Shown here: positions 18,749 through 26,709 of the stretch, one piece after another
Layout: the number at the start of each line of letters is the position of its first letter
Position numbering within the stretch: the stretch's first letter is position 1
NCBI RefSeq assembly: GCF_035607555.1
Contig: NZ_JAVHWZ010000001.1
Location: forward strand, 863,501-927,500
Source: Candidatus Bealeia paramacronuclearis
Lineage (GTDB): Bacteria > Pseudomonadota > Alphaproteobacteria > UBA9655
Direction of reading: 5' to 3'
DNA: 64,000 bases
Position numbers and translations under genes: made by a program
Notes under the pieces: generated by a model
The model's input: only the letters and a program-made list of their open reading frames with translations
Told to the model about the DNA's origin: nothing
The model's database searches: none

Positions 18749-21385
18749 ATGTTTATTAATATATTTATTTTTTTTGTGAGGTCGTTGTGTTTAAGAAATC
18801 ATATTTTTTTATCTTCTTCTTTAATTAGTCTTGTTTTGCTTCTTGGAAACTCTGCAAATGCAATGGACGAAGAGGAAAAAAAACATTTTGCGCCCCGGAA
18901 AGACGACAAAGCTAAATATCCACTCAGCAATCCTTCCCCTCAAAATAACAGGGAATACTATGGAGGTTCATACGCTGAATATGAAAATCCTTATAATCCT
19001 TATGCTTTCTATGAGTATTATCCTCAAGATATGAACTCTGGCTATCATGGGTATGGCTATGGTGGATATGGAGATGAAAATAGCAATGCATATCTATATG
19101 TTCCAAGTAATGGAAACTTCTTAAACCAAGCTCTTCAACATTTAGGTGGATCCTTTCTTCTTTCAGCAAATCAAAATAAACCCTCTCAAAAAAAATATTT
19201 AAATAAGAACGCAAATCCTTTCACTCCTAAAGATAATAAACCTCAGTCTATAGAAAAGGGGAAGACGCTTTTTGAATCGTCAGAAATAAAAAAATCTCCC
19301 TCAAAGAAACACGTAAAAGAGAAAAAAGTGAATGCTCTTCCTTCGCCTCCTTCATCAATCTCTTTCTCACCCAAAGGAGATTGGGGCAAACCTTTAAATT
19401 CAAAAGCGGAAAAAAATGAGGTAGAACCGCAGTCTTTATTAGGATCTTCTTCAAATCAATCGAAAAAAAATCCTAATAAAAAACACGAACATTTAGAAAA
19501 TTATATCTCTGAAAGTGGAAATTTTATAAACGAAAAGGAAATTCTTCCGAATTTTGATGGGGTTAAGTTCGATAAAATTCCTTCTTTTCTTAAAGAGCAT
19601 AACATTCGCACAGTAGGGGAGCTTAGACAAAAGCTCTCTAAAATGAAGCCTACTGATGTAGATGTTTTTTATCAGCTTGCAACCTCATTACGCCATAATC
19701 AACAAAATTGGTGGGGGTTAGCTGAAGAAATCCTTAAAACACTTGCTAATAGCCAAAACATACCGGATGAAAAAAAAGCTTTTTCTTATTTAGGATTAGC
19801 TAAAATAGCGGATCGGCGCAATGAAACAAAAAATGTTATGCAACATCTAAAATCAGCTTTAGAGATGGAGGGAAATTTTCCAAAAGTGCTCCTTTGGGGA
19901 GGGACTACTTATTCCATTTTGGGTCAAAAAAAGAAAGGCGCAGATCTTCTAAGTCGCGCACTTAATCATGATAATATTACGAAAAAGGATAAAATTAAAG
20001 TCATCATAGGTCTTGGGAATGCGCGATTCACCGATAACGATCATGAACATGACTTTGACTGGTATCTAGAGGCTCTCGCAATCCTTGGGAAGGAGGGAGA
20101 TGTCAATCTTCGCGCTCAAGCTCTCATTGGTCTCGGGAATGCGCGATCCACCGATAATGCTCATAAACGAGCAGACTGCTACCAAGAGGCTCTCGCAATC
20201 CTTGGGAAGGAGGGAGATGTCAATCTTCGTGCTCAAGCTCTCATTGGTCTTGGGAATGCGCGATTCACCAATCCTGCTCATAAACGAGCAGACTGGTACC
20301 AAGAGGCTCTCAAAATTCTTGGAGATAACGGAGATGTCAATCTTCGCGCTCAAGCTCTCATTGGTCTTGGGAATGCGCGATTCACCGATAATGATCATAC
20401 ATCTGATACAGACTGGTACCAAGAGGCTCTCAAAATCCTTTGGAAGAATGGAGATGTCAATCTTCGCGCTCAAGCTCTCATAGGTCTCGGGAATGCGCGA
20501 TTCACCGATAAAGATCATACATCTGATACAGACTGGTACCAAGAGGCTCTCGCAATGCTTGGAGATAACGGAGATGTCAATCTTCGTGCTCAAGCTCTCA
20601 TTGGTCTCGGGAATAAACGATTCACCGATAATGATCATACATCTAATACAGACTGGTACCAAGAGGCTCTCAAAACCCTTGGGAATAATGGAGATGTCAA
20701 TCTTCGCGCTCAAGCTCTCATTGGCCTCGGGAATGCGCGATTCACCGATAATGATCATAAACATGACTTTGACTGGTATCTAGAGGCTCTCAAAATTCTG
20801 GGGAAGAATGGAGATGTCAATCTTCGTGCTCAAGCTCTCATTGGTCTTGGGAATGCGCGATTCACCGATAATGATCATAAACATGACTTTGACTGGTACC
20901 AAAAGGCTCTCACAATTCTTGGAGATAACGGAGATGTCAATCTTCGCGCTCAAGCTCTCATAGGTCTCGGGAATGCGCGATTCACCGATAATCATCATAC
21001 ATCTAATACAGACTGGTACCAAGAGGCTCTCAAAATTCTGGGGAAGGAGGGAGACGTCAATCTTCGCGCTCAAGCTCTCATTGGTCTTGGGAATGCGCGA
21101 TTCACCGATAATGATCATACATCTGATACAGACTGGTACCAAGAGGCTCTCAAAATTCTTGGAGATAACGGAGATGTCAATCTTCGCGCTCAAGCTCTCA
21201 TTGGTCTCGGGAATGCGTCAAGGTCAATGAAAAAAAATGAAGAGGCCATAACTTATTATAAAGATGCACAAAAACTTGTAGGAAAGAATTCTCATCTTTA
21301 TATTAAAGCCAGTGATGGCATTAAATACGCTTCTATGTTTTTAAATTATGACAACAATAAAAAACAAAATCTAAGAGGAAAATAA
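18749..21385 (+). CDS. Secreted TPR-like tandem-repeat protein
   Basis: 878-residue exported protein of unknown function. A hydrophobic N-terminus ends in LLLGNSANA, a plausible signal cleavage near residue 38. Residues about 60-120 are rich in Tyr, Gly and Asn (YHGYGYGGYGDEN), about 130-260 are low-complexity and Lys/Ser/Pro-rich. Residues about 300-420 look like divergent TPR helices (YLGLAKIADRRNETKNVMQH). From about 418 to 824 come ten repeats of 39-40 residues, each with WYQEALKILG and GDVNLRAQALIGLGNARFT, a TPR-type helical hairpin. TPR arrays bind other proteins. The gene sits alone, enclosed by inverted copies of an IS end, and no homologous housekeeping role suggests itself. Confidence 0.8.
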   Translation: MFINIFIFFVRSLCLRNHIFLSSSLISLVLLLGNSANAMDEEEKKHFAPRKDDKAKYPLSNPSPQNNREYYGGSYAEYENPYNPYAFYEYYPQDMNSGYHGYGYGGYGDENSNAYLYVPSNGNFLNQALQHLGGSFLLSANQNKPSQKKYLNKNANPFTPKDNKPQSIEKGKTLFESSEIKKSPSKKHVKEKKVNALPSPPSSISFSPKGDWGKPLNSKAEKNEVEPQSLLGSSSNQSKKNPNKKHEHLENYISESGNFINEKEILPNFDGVKFDKIPSFLKEHNIRTVGELRQKLSKMKPTDVDVFYQLATSLRHNQQNWWGLAEEILKTLANSQNIPDEKKAFSYLGLAKIADRRNETKNVMQHLKSALEMEGNFPKVLLWGGTTYSILGQKKKGADLLSRALNHDNITKKDKIKVIIGLGNARFTDNDHEHDFDWYLEALAILGKEGDVNLRAQALIGLGNARSTDNAHKRADCYQEALAILGKEGDVNLRAQALIGLGNARFTNPAHKRADWYQEALKILGDNGDVNLRAQALIGLGNARFTDNDHTSDTDWYQEALKILWKNGDVNLRAQALIGLGNARFTDKDHTSDTDWYQEALAMLGDNGDVNLRAQALIGLGNKRFTDNDHTSNTDWYQEALKTLGNNGDVNLRAQALIGLGNARFTDNDHKHDFDWYLEALKILGKNGDVNLRAQALIGLGNARFTDNDHKHDFDWYQKALTILGDNGDVNLRAQALIGLGNARFTDNHHTSNTDWYQEALKILGKEGDVNLRAQALIGLGNARFTDNDHTSDTDWYQEALKILGDNGDVNLRAQALIGLGNASRSMKKNEEAITYYKDAQKLVGKNSHLYIKASDGIKYASMFLNYDNNKKQNLRGK
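20005..21220 (+). repeat. Ten tandem near-identical 117/120-bp coding repeats
   Basis: The repeat unit is 120 bp (117 bp in the two units with AHKRAD). The stretch encoding GDVNLRAQALIGLGN is almost unchanged in all ten units, including synonymous positions, with c/t changes only. The variable part alternates between a few cassettes: DHTSDTD/DHTSNTD, DHKHDFD/DHEHDFD and AHKRAD, combined with GDNG, GKEG, GKNG. The mosaic order indicates recent duplication and gene conversion. Because the unit is a multiple of three, long open frames also appear on the opposite strand; these are artefacts. Confidence 0.92.
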
Positions 21386-21448
21386 TGCACCTGAGTTTTG
21401 GATAAGAGATAAAAAATACGATGGGCTAAGCCTTTCTTAAACTTGGAT

Positions 21449-21510
21449 TGTCCGAGTTCAGATAGAGGTGAGACAAAATTGGGAGGGATGGAGATGAGCT
21501 GAGTGCGTCC
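21449..21510. repeat. Partial inverted copy of the IS481-like end
   Basis: About 60 bp starting TGTCCGAGTTCAGATAGA match, at all but a few positions, the reverse complement of the right end of the IS at 17395-18567 (bases about 18508-18567). Similarity decays after base 21510, where an IS5-family remnant follows. The terminal TGTCC faces left, toward the TPR gene, so that gene lies between two IS ends in inverted orientation. Confidence 0.85.
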
Positions 21511-21524
21511 CTATATATAGGGTT

Positions 21525-21725
21525 CTAGCAAACCTCAGCTTTCTTGCTGAGAGACTGTCTGGGAAAAAAACATACGAATTTTGCAAGCATAATTTCCACC
21601 ATAGAGATACAAATCATATTTTGAAATTTGCCTAGAATTATTTCATAATTCGGGGCAAGCCTTTTGGAATGAGACATCCAACCAAACGTTCTATCCACGA
21701 CCCGATGTTTGACGATGAATATAAG
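21525..21725 (-). pseudogene. C-terminal remnant of an IS5-family transposase
   Basis: Reading leftward from about 21720 the frame encodes KHRVVDRTFGWMSHSKRLA, then NYEIILGKFQNMICISMVEI and MLAKF, matching the conserved E-containing end of IS5/IS427-group transposases (consensus VVERTFGWL...RRLxKDYE). The catalytic Glu position is Asp here. Upstream the frame meets a TGA and the first two catalytic residues are missing. A possible element end GAGACTGTCTGGG lies at 21551, with a weakly similar inverted stretch near 21774-21794. A decayed fragment. Confidence 0.72.
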
Positions 21726-21876
21726 TACTTTTCCTCATATTTTTGATTTATCCTCTTGACTTATTGAATTCTTCTTTTCCCAGAGATTTTCTCAGACATT
21801 GCGAAGGCTGTTGTGTTTTTTACTGGATTCGCCTACCTTGATAAAAATTATAAAAATTTGTGGAGGGAGAGTCATC

Positions 21877-22698
21877 ATGATCAAGAAATTAATGTGCTGG
21901 AGTTTGTCTTTTTTGATACTGTCCTCCGTTCAAATTGGTGTGGCTCAGGCAGCCTTAGAAAGTCATGAAGGATACAAAAAACCACAAAGCACAATTAAAC
22001 TAAAAGTTCTTAAAATAGAGGATCAAGGTGTTAAAAAGCGAGTCCAAATTCAACTCACAAAAATCAAGGATAATATGCCGGTAACGCTTGAGGATCTTAA
22101 AGAAATCCACAGTCGTAAAATTCACATTCTCATTATTGATGATGCCCTTGAGGATTATAGCCACGTACACCCTGAGGCATTAAAAGAACCCGGAACTTAT
22201 GAATTTGATTGGAAACCCAAAACACAAGGGAACTATAGAATGTGGGCGGATCTATTGCCAATCAGTACGCAAGCTCAAGAGTACGCGGAGGCGGACCTTA
22301 CTTTGGGGCAAGTTAAAAAATCAGACATTAATCGGAAAACAATTTTAGAGTCACAACAAGATGGATACCATTTTAAACTTTCTTTTGAAGATGAAAGTTT
22401 AGCTGTGGGAACTCCCACTATGGGAAAAATCGTGGTCACTGATTCTCAAGGAAACCCTGTAAAAGATCTTGAACCTCTCATGGGAGCATTTGCCCATATT
22501 GTTGGATTTTCAGAGGACTTGAAAACAGTTGTTCATATTCATCCCATGGGTGAGGAACCTTCAAAACCAACAGATCGGGGAGGTCCTGATCTTGAGTTTC
22601 ATTTACAACCTGAAGCTCAAGGATTCATAAAGCTTTTTGCTCAGGTGAATATTAAAGGAAAAGAAATTTTTGCACCCTTTGGCGTTACAGTAAAATAA
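21877..22698 (+). CDS. Periplasmic protein with His-rich metal-binding-like motifs
   Basis: 273-residue exported protein. The ATG at 21877 follows GGAGGGAGAG and begins a signal peptide ending VAQAALES. It contains two copies of an immunoglobulin-like region: the first with YSHVHPEALKEPGTYEF (about residues 90-106) and the second with PLMGAFAHIVGFSEDLKTV and HIHPMG (about 200-225). Paired SHVHP/HIHPMG motifs occur in exported proteins associated with heavy-metal handling (YtkA/CopC-like folds), so copper or similar metal binding is a plausible inference. It stands alone between IS remnants, which suggests acquisition with the island. Its exact role is unknown. Confidence 0.6.
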   Translation: MIKKLMCWSLSFLILSSVQIGVAQAALESHEGYKKPQSTIKLKVLKIEDQGVKKRVQIQLTKIKDNMPVTLEDLKEIHSRKIHILIIDDALEDYSHVHPEALKEPGTYEFDWKPKTQGNYRMWADLLPISTQAQEYAEADLTLGQVKKSDINRKTILESQQDGYHFKLSFEDESLAVGTPTMGKIVVTDSQGNPVKDLEPLMGAFAHIVGFSEDLKTVVHIHPMGEEPSKPTDRGGPDLEFHLQPEAQGFIKLFAQVNIKGKEIFAPFGVTVK

Positions 22699-22950
22699 TT
22701 TCTTCAGGTTGCATTTCCTTGTTTGTTGGGCGTAAATCTCAACACCTTGCAAACTCTCCAAAAATTGGGAAAATCTTCCATAGAACCCCCCTGGAGGGGA
22801 AAGTGGTCGGGGAACGGAGAGCATTTCAATCAGCAAGAACTACTTTGCCCTCAAAATCGCACAGTCTTTGCGGTTGTGCCTGAACTTCTCCCCGTAGAAG
22901 CTGAAGAGATTAAACTCCAGATCAAGGCTGATTTCAAAATGAGAAAATGT

Positions 22951-24033
22951 CACGAGTTACGCAGTTTGCAGGAGAAGAGAGAAGAGATAAGGTGAGAGGG
23001 AATATTTATTAAATGAGAAGAAATGATGTCTCGACACAAATGCACAAAATCACTTTATCGTTCATTTTTACAAGCCAGCAGTGTGCGCTATTCAGGGTTG
23101 GCACTTTCGGAGGTGTCACCGATTCCATTGTCGCATGACAGCGTCAATCGATGGTTGAGTTCTAGTGCATTGCGTCCGAGCGGAGTGTGGAATCTTACTC
23201 AATCTCTTATTAACAAGAAAGAACCTTGTTTTTTAGTATGTGACGATACAATTTTGGATAAAAATCGGAGCGAGAAGATAGAGCTTGTGCATTATCAGTA
23301 TTCTGGGAATGCCCATGATGTTATTGCGGGGATAGGTCTTGTCAATTTGGTATGGCATGGCCTGAGGAGTCATGACTCTATTCCTGTTGATTATCGTATT
23401 TATGATAAAGCCAGCGATGGCAAAAGCAAGAATGACCATTTCAGGGAAATGTTAAAGCTGGCTCAAGACAGAGGGATAAATCCGGATGACGTGGTTGCAG
23501 ACGCTTGGTACTCGAGCTTGAATAATCTGAAGGCCATTGAATCCATAGGCTGGACATGGGTGATGGGGTTGAAGAAAAACAGGAAAGTGAATCGTGGAGA
23601 AACTCTTGAAAAGCTGGACATTCCAGATGAAGGACTGAAAGTTCACTTACGCGGATATGGATGGATTACTGTTTTCCGGTTTGTTGCCAAAAACGGTCGC
23701 ACGGATTATATCGGAACCAATAGGGATAATCCCTCTCGTGATCATATTGAACTGGTCATGAAATCGCGTTGGAAAATCGAAGTTTATCATCGGGAATTAA
23801 AGCAAACATGCGGTCTTGAACGCTGTCAGTCTCGCACGGGACGAGCCCAAAGAAATCATATATTTCTTGCCATTTCGGCTTGGATTCAAAGATTTAAAAG
23901 ACGACTTGCTGGAGGCTTCTCTTTTTATCAGCAGCAGTGGGATGTTATTAAGCATGATATCTCTAGAGAAATAACAAAACTCATGTCTTTCGCTTAGATT
24001 CCCACCCTTTTGCTGCAAACTGCGTAACTCGTG
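22951..24033. mobile_element. Complete IS701/IS4-like insertion sequence with target duplication
   Basis: 1083-bp element bounded by perfect 21-bp terminal inverted repeats at 22951-22971 and 24013-24033 (first bases CACGAGTTACGCAG). It is flanked on both sides by the same five bases AATGT (22946-22950 and 24034-24038), a direct duplication of the target. Intact repeats, duplication and transposase all point to a recent insertion. Confidence 0.9.
23023..23997 (+). CDS. DDE transposase, IS701/IS4-like
   Basis: 324-residue transposase that fills the IS. Catalytic residues appear as VCDDTILDK (first D, about residue 74), VVADAWYSSLNNLK (second D, about 162) and the YREK-like SRWKIEVYHRELKQ (E, about 253). 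DYRIYDKASDGKSKNDHFRE is characteristic of this transposase group in cyanobacteria and intracellular bacteria. No frameshift is seen, so it is probably functional. Family assignment between IS701 and other IS4-superfamily groups is not certain. Confidence 0.85.
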   Translation: MMSRHKCTKSLYRSFLQASSVRYSGLALSEVSPIPLSHDSVNRWLSSSALRPSGVWNLTQSLINKKEPCFLVCDDTILDKNRSEKIELVHYQYSGNAHDVIAGIGLVNLVWHGLRSHDSIPVDYRIYDKASDGKSKNDHFREMLKLAQDRGINPDDVVADAWYSSLNNLKAIESIGWTWVMGLKKNRKVNRGETLEKLDIPDEGLKVHLRGYGWITVFRFVAKNGRTDYIGTNRDNPSRDHIELVMKSRWKIEVYHRELKQTCGLERCQSRTGRAQRNHIFLAISAWIQRFKRRLAGGFSFYQQQWDVIKHDISREITKLMSFA

Positions 24034-24038
24034 AATGT

Positions 24039-24449
24039 TAAATTTTCAACGCAAAGTTATTTTCAATTGCTTGACCATTTCAATCAGAATTCATCGAGAG
24101 CCTTTCATAAAAATTTGTTTAAAGATTTTCAAAATCAGCCATTTTAAGTTTTCGTTTTAAGGCCTTGTAGAAAATCCGTTTCTCACAAAAATATCACGAA
24201 GAAAAAAGAAGCGATCACGAGCTGAAATCTGTCGTCACTAATAATTAGGGGAGAGAATTTCAAAAAAGATTTTGGAAAAACAATCCTGCCCCGAGCTCCG
24301 AGGAACAAGAGCAATTAATTCAATCTCTCAAAAATTCTCGCGCTGTTTGATCTTTAAAAGGCAATTTATGAATGCCGGCGTCGTTATGACAGATTTGCAT
24401 TAAATTTAGGGATGTGAGATAAATCGGGGACAATCCTTTATTTCACAGT
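24039..24449. other. Intergenic stretch without recognisable gene
   Basis: About 410 bases between the IS701-like element and the HAD gene. All frames are broken by stops; one short frame (about 24260-24350, RFWKNNPAPSSEEQEQLIQ) could be a gene fragment, but I cannot identify it. No RNA gene or terminator is evident. It probably represents decayed accessory sequence. Confidence 0.5.
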
Positions 24450-25211
24450 ATGGATTTTTTCATGTCTCAATTTTGGCTTCTTTTGGATTTTGACAATACG
24501 CTCATGAAAACTGAGCATTTGGCGGTGCCGTCTTTGATTTTGCGATTTAATGAGATGTATCAGGACCGCATTGGGCGTTCCTTGACTCTAGCGGAATTTA
24601 AAACGCATTTTCATGGTCAGGCCCGTGAAAATTTATGTGAAAATCTTTCCCGCCATTTTGGAATTCAAATCGATTATCGCGATCTTTATCGGGATCGCGA
24701 ATGGCATATTATGGAGATATTGCGCCATGAAAAAGTCGAAATGGCACCCGGGTTGATTCCGGCACTTCAGAGGCTTCAAAAAGAAGGTTTTCAGTTTGCC
24801 TTTGTTTCCAATAACCCCATTCAAAGAGGACTTGCTGCAATGCGCAATGCCCAAAATGGCGAAGGGGAGACATTGGCGCGTTTTTTTGGGACTGCGTTTT
24901 TTGAAGCAGGGGATATTCAAAAACCGAAACCTGATGTCTATTTACGCGCCATGACGCAATTGGAAACAAACCCTGCTTTTTGTTTTGCGATTGAAGATAG
25001 CGTGACTGGCGCGAGCGCTGCTGTGAATGCTGATATTCCCACTTTAGGATATACTTACTTTGCAGATAATCCTGGAGAGATGGCGCAAAAGCTGAAATCA
25101 AAAGGCGTTCTGGAGACGTTTTCCGATTGGGATTCTTTGGCCAATTATCTCATTTTAGAAAAACAGTCAAACAGTCCAAAATTTTTCAAAGGGGCTTTTG
25201 ATGTCTCGTGA
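24450..25211 (+). CDS. HAD-superfamily hydrolase, phosphoglycolate-phosphatase-like
   Basis: 253-residue haloacid-dehalogenase phosphatase. Motif I is LLDFDNTLMKTE (nucleophile Asp in the first 20 residues), motif II FAFVSNNPIQRG, motif III KPKPDVYL, and motif IV FAIEDSVTGASAA. A helical cap domain lies between motif I and II, the subclass I arrangement of Gph-like phosphatases acting on small phosphorylated metabolites; the substrate cannot be told. ATG at 24462 is an alternative start. The end overlaps the start of the GNAT gene, so the two form an operon. Confidence 0.88.
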   Translation: MDFFMSQFWLLLDFDNTLMKTEHLAVPSLILRFNEMYQDRIGRSLTLAEFKTHFHGQARENLCENLSRHFGIQIDYRDLYRDREWHIMEILRHEKVEMAPGLIPALQRLQKEGFQFAFVSNNPIQRGLAAMRNAQNGEGETLARFFGTAFFEAGDIQKPKPDVYLRAMTQLETNPAFCFAIEDSVTGASAAVNADIPTLGYTYFADNPGEMAQKLKSKGVLETFSDWDSLANYLILEKQSNSPKFFKGAFDVS

Positions 25212-25752
25212 TTCATTCGTCCTGAGGCCCGCGCAGTTGAATGATATTAGAAAATTAAACTCCCTTATTCAAGTTTCAGCACGGGGATTAAATCAAAACC
25301 ACTACACACACGCGCAAGTGGACAGTTTGATCCGGTATGTTTTTGGTGTGGATACAGAACTGATCGCCGATCAAACTTATTATGTAATTGAGGAAAATGG
25401 AAAATTTTCAGCTTGCGGTGGATGGAGCCAACGTAAGACGCTTTTTGGAAGTGATAAGTGTGCATCTCGTAAAAACGGATATTTGGATCCCAAAACGGAT
25501 CCCGCAAAAATCAGGGCCTTTTTTGTGCATCCCGATTTTGGTCGCAAAGGACTTGGCAATAGGCTGATGATTCAATGTGAAGAGGCCGTTAAAAAAGCAG
25601 GTTTTTGTGAAACAGAATTGATGTCCACATTGCCAGGCCTAGCATTTTATAGGGCTCACGGTTATGTGGGGGATCAATTTGTGGACTATCCCTTGCCCGA
25701 TGGTGTGATCGTTCAATTTGTCAAAATGGGGAAATCTTTCTCGAAAAACTGA
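25198..25752 (+). CDS. GNAT-family N-acetyltransferase
   Basis: 184-residue GNAT acetyltransferase. The acetyl-CoA binding motif A is AFFVHPDFGRKGLGNRLM (about residues 107-124), followed by LAFYRAHGYV typical of the C-terminal strand. Substrate unknown. The start overlaps the HAD gene by 11-14 bases depending on which of two adjacent Met codons is used; translational coupling is likely. Confidence 0.88.
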   Translation: MMSRDSFVLRPAQLNDIRKLNSLIQVSARGLNQNHYTHAQVDSLIRYVFGVDTELIADQTYYVIEENGKFSACGGWSQRKTLFGSDKCASRKNGYLDPKTDPAKIRAFFVHPDFGRKGLGNRLMIQCEEAVKKAGFCETELMSTLPGLAFYRAHGYVGDQFVDYPLPDGVIVQFVKMGKSFSKN

Positions 25753-25790
25753 AACAAAAAAAGAGAAGGTACTTTTTGGGCACCTTCTCT
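25753..25790 (-). terminator. Intrinsic terminator between convergent genes
   Basis: A 9-bp perfect stem (AGAGAAGGT / ACCTTCTCT, 25762-25770 with 25782-25790) around an 11-base loop. Read leftward it is followed by seven T, a standard rho-independent terminator for the gene at 25814-26458. In the other direction the trailing sequence is weaker but the hairpin may also stop the acetyltransferase transcript. Confidence 0.85.
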
Positions 25791-25813
25791 GATGTTATTA
25801 AAAATAATAAGGC

Positions 25814-26458
25814 TTATTTTCCGCAATCTGCGACTGGATAAGCTTCAATCATTTTTTCATATTTTGTTATGAGTTTTTCTATTAATTCGTTATCAAAACC
25901 CAATTTTATGAGAGCCATATACTTTGAAATTGCGTCGTCAGATGTGAGGGATTTCTGTTCATTCACCAAGGACCTTAAAATTGCCTTTGCTTGGTTCAGA
26001 GAAACAAGTTTCATATCCCCCAATTCAGGGAAGATCGTCTCACCATTTTTGAGTTTTTGTTCTTTCTCTTCAATTATGTTAAATCTCTGAATGAAATCCT
26101 GATAATCTGTATCCAGTTTTGTCGCGGTATCAAGATCTTTTTTCCCGTCATAGTTTTGTCCAAGAAACTCTTTTGCGTTAACGGTAGTTCCCCAGAAATT
26201 CTTAGTTTTAATTTCTTCCGATAACCCAGAAAGTTTAGATCTCAATTCATTTTGCTTAAATGATAGGATTTTGAGCTCAAAATTGATAGAAGGTTGAACT
26301 GACTTTTTTTCATTTTCATGCGCTTTACAAGTCGCACGATACGCTTTCCATGTGAATTGCTTATTTTCCTCTGATAAAGGATTTTCAAAATTAAAGCCAA
26401 CGGCATTTAATTGTGTTGAGATCAAAAGTGAGCTCATGATTAAATAAAATTTTTTCAT
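25814..26458 (-). CDS. Hypothetical exported protein
   Basis: 214-residue protein with a clear signal peptide (MKKFYLIMSSLLISTQLNAV, cleavage near residue 19). The mature part is helical and charged (EKEQKLKNGETIFPE) with one Cys in CKAHENEKK and one near the C-terminus (VADCGK), which could pair. I recognise no family. It is single, with its own terminator, in the unlinked region between the GNAT gene and the M23 peptidase. The 251 bases upstream to 26709 hold no gene. Confidence 0.65.
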   Translation of the reverse strand: MKKFYLIMSSLLISTQLNAVGFNFENPLSEENKQFTWKAYRATCKAHENEKKSVQPSINFELKILSFKQNELRSKLSGLSEEIKTKNFWGTTVNAKEFLGQNYDGKKDLDTATKLDTDYQDFIQRFNIIEEKEQKLKNGETIFPELGDMKLVSLNQAKAILRSLVNEQKSLTSDDAISKYMALIKLGFDNELIEKLITKYEKMIEAYPVADCGK

Positions 26459-26709
26459 TTGTTTGTCCTTGATAATGTTAATTTTTAAAAAATAGGATTT
26501 TCATCCTGTTTTTTACATATTAAGAGCAATCCGTATTTTCAATATTTTTCTTTATGTAAAATATACATGACTGCTATGATGCTTTTAAAAGAGATAGGTT
26601 ATGAGTATCATTCGTTGTCCATTAGAGCTCTTCCACTAGCCTTGACAGGGAGGATTCAAATCTGCATTTTAAAGGTGGATCATGTCAGAGGGAAGAGAAG
26701 GAGGGGTTA

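Noticed and set aside
20066-21193. Long open frames on the minus strand (20066-20764, 20780-21193) and in a second plus frame across the TPR repeats
   Set aside because: They arise because the 120-bp unit is a multiple of three, so one stop-free unit stays stop-free through the array; they lack ribosome sites and non-repeat sequence.
20005-21220. Regular repeats considered as a CRISPR array
   Set aside because: Units are 117-120 bp, contiguous and coding, without unique spacers; no cas genes nearby.
22723-22995. 90-codon plus-strand frame upstream of the IS701/IS4-like element
   Set aside because: It reads through the IS end; the pre-insertion frame is short, unrecognised and has no clear ribosome site, so it is mentioned only as a possible insertion target.
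24739-24752. TGGCAC in the HAD gene and at about 50538 in maf, considered as sigma-54 promoters
   Set aside because: Both are inside coding sequence and lack the TTGC element at the right spacing.
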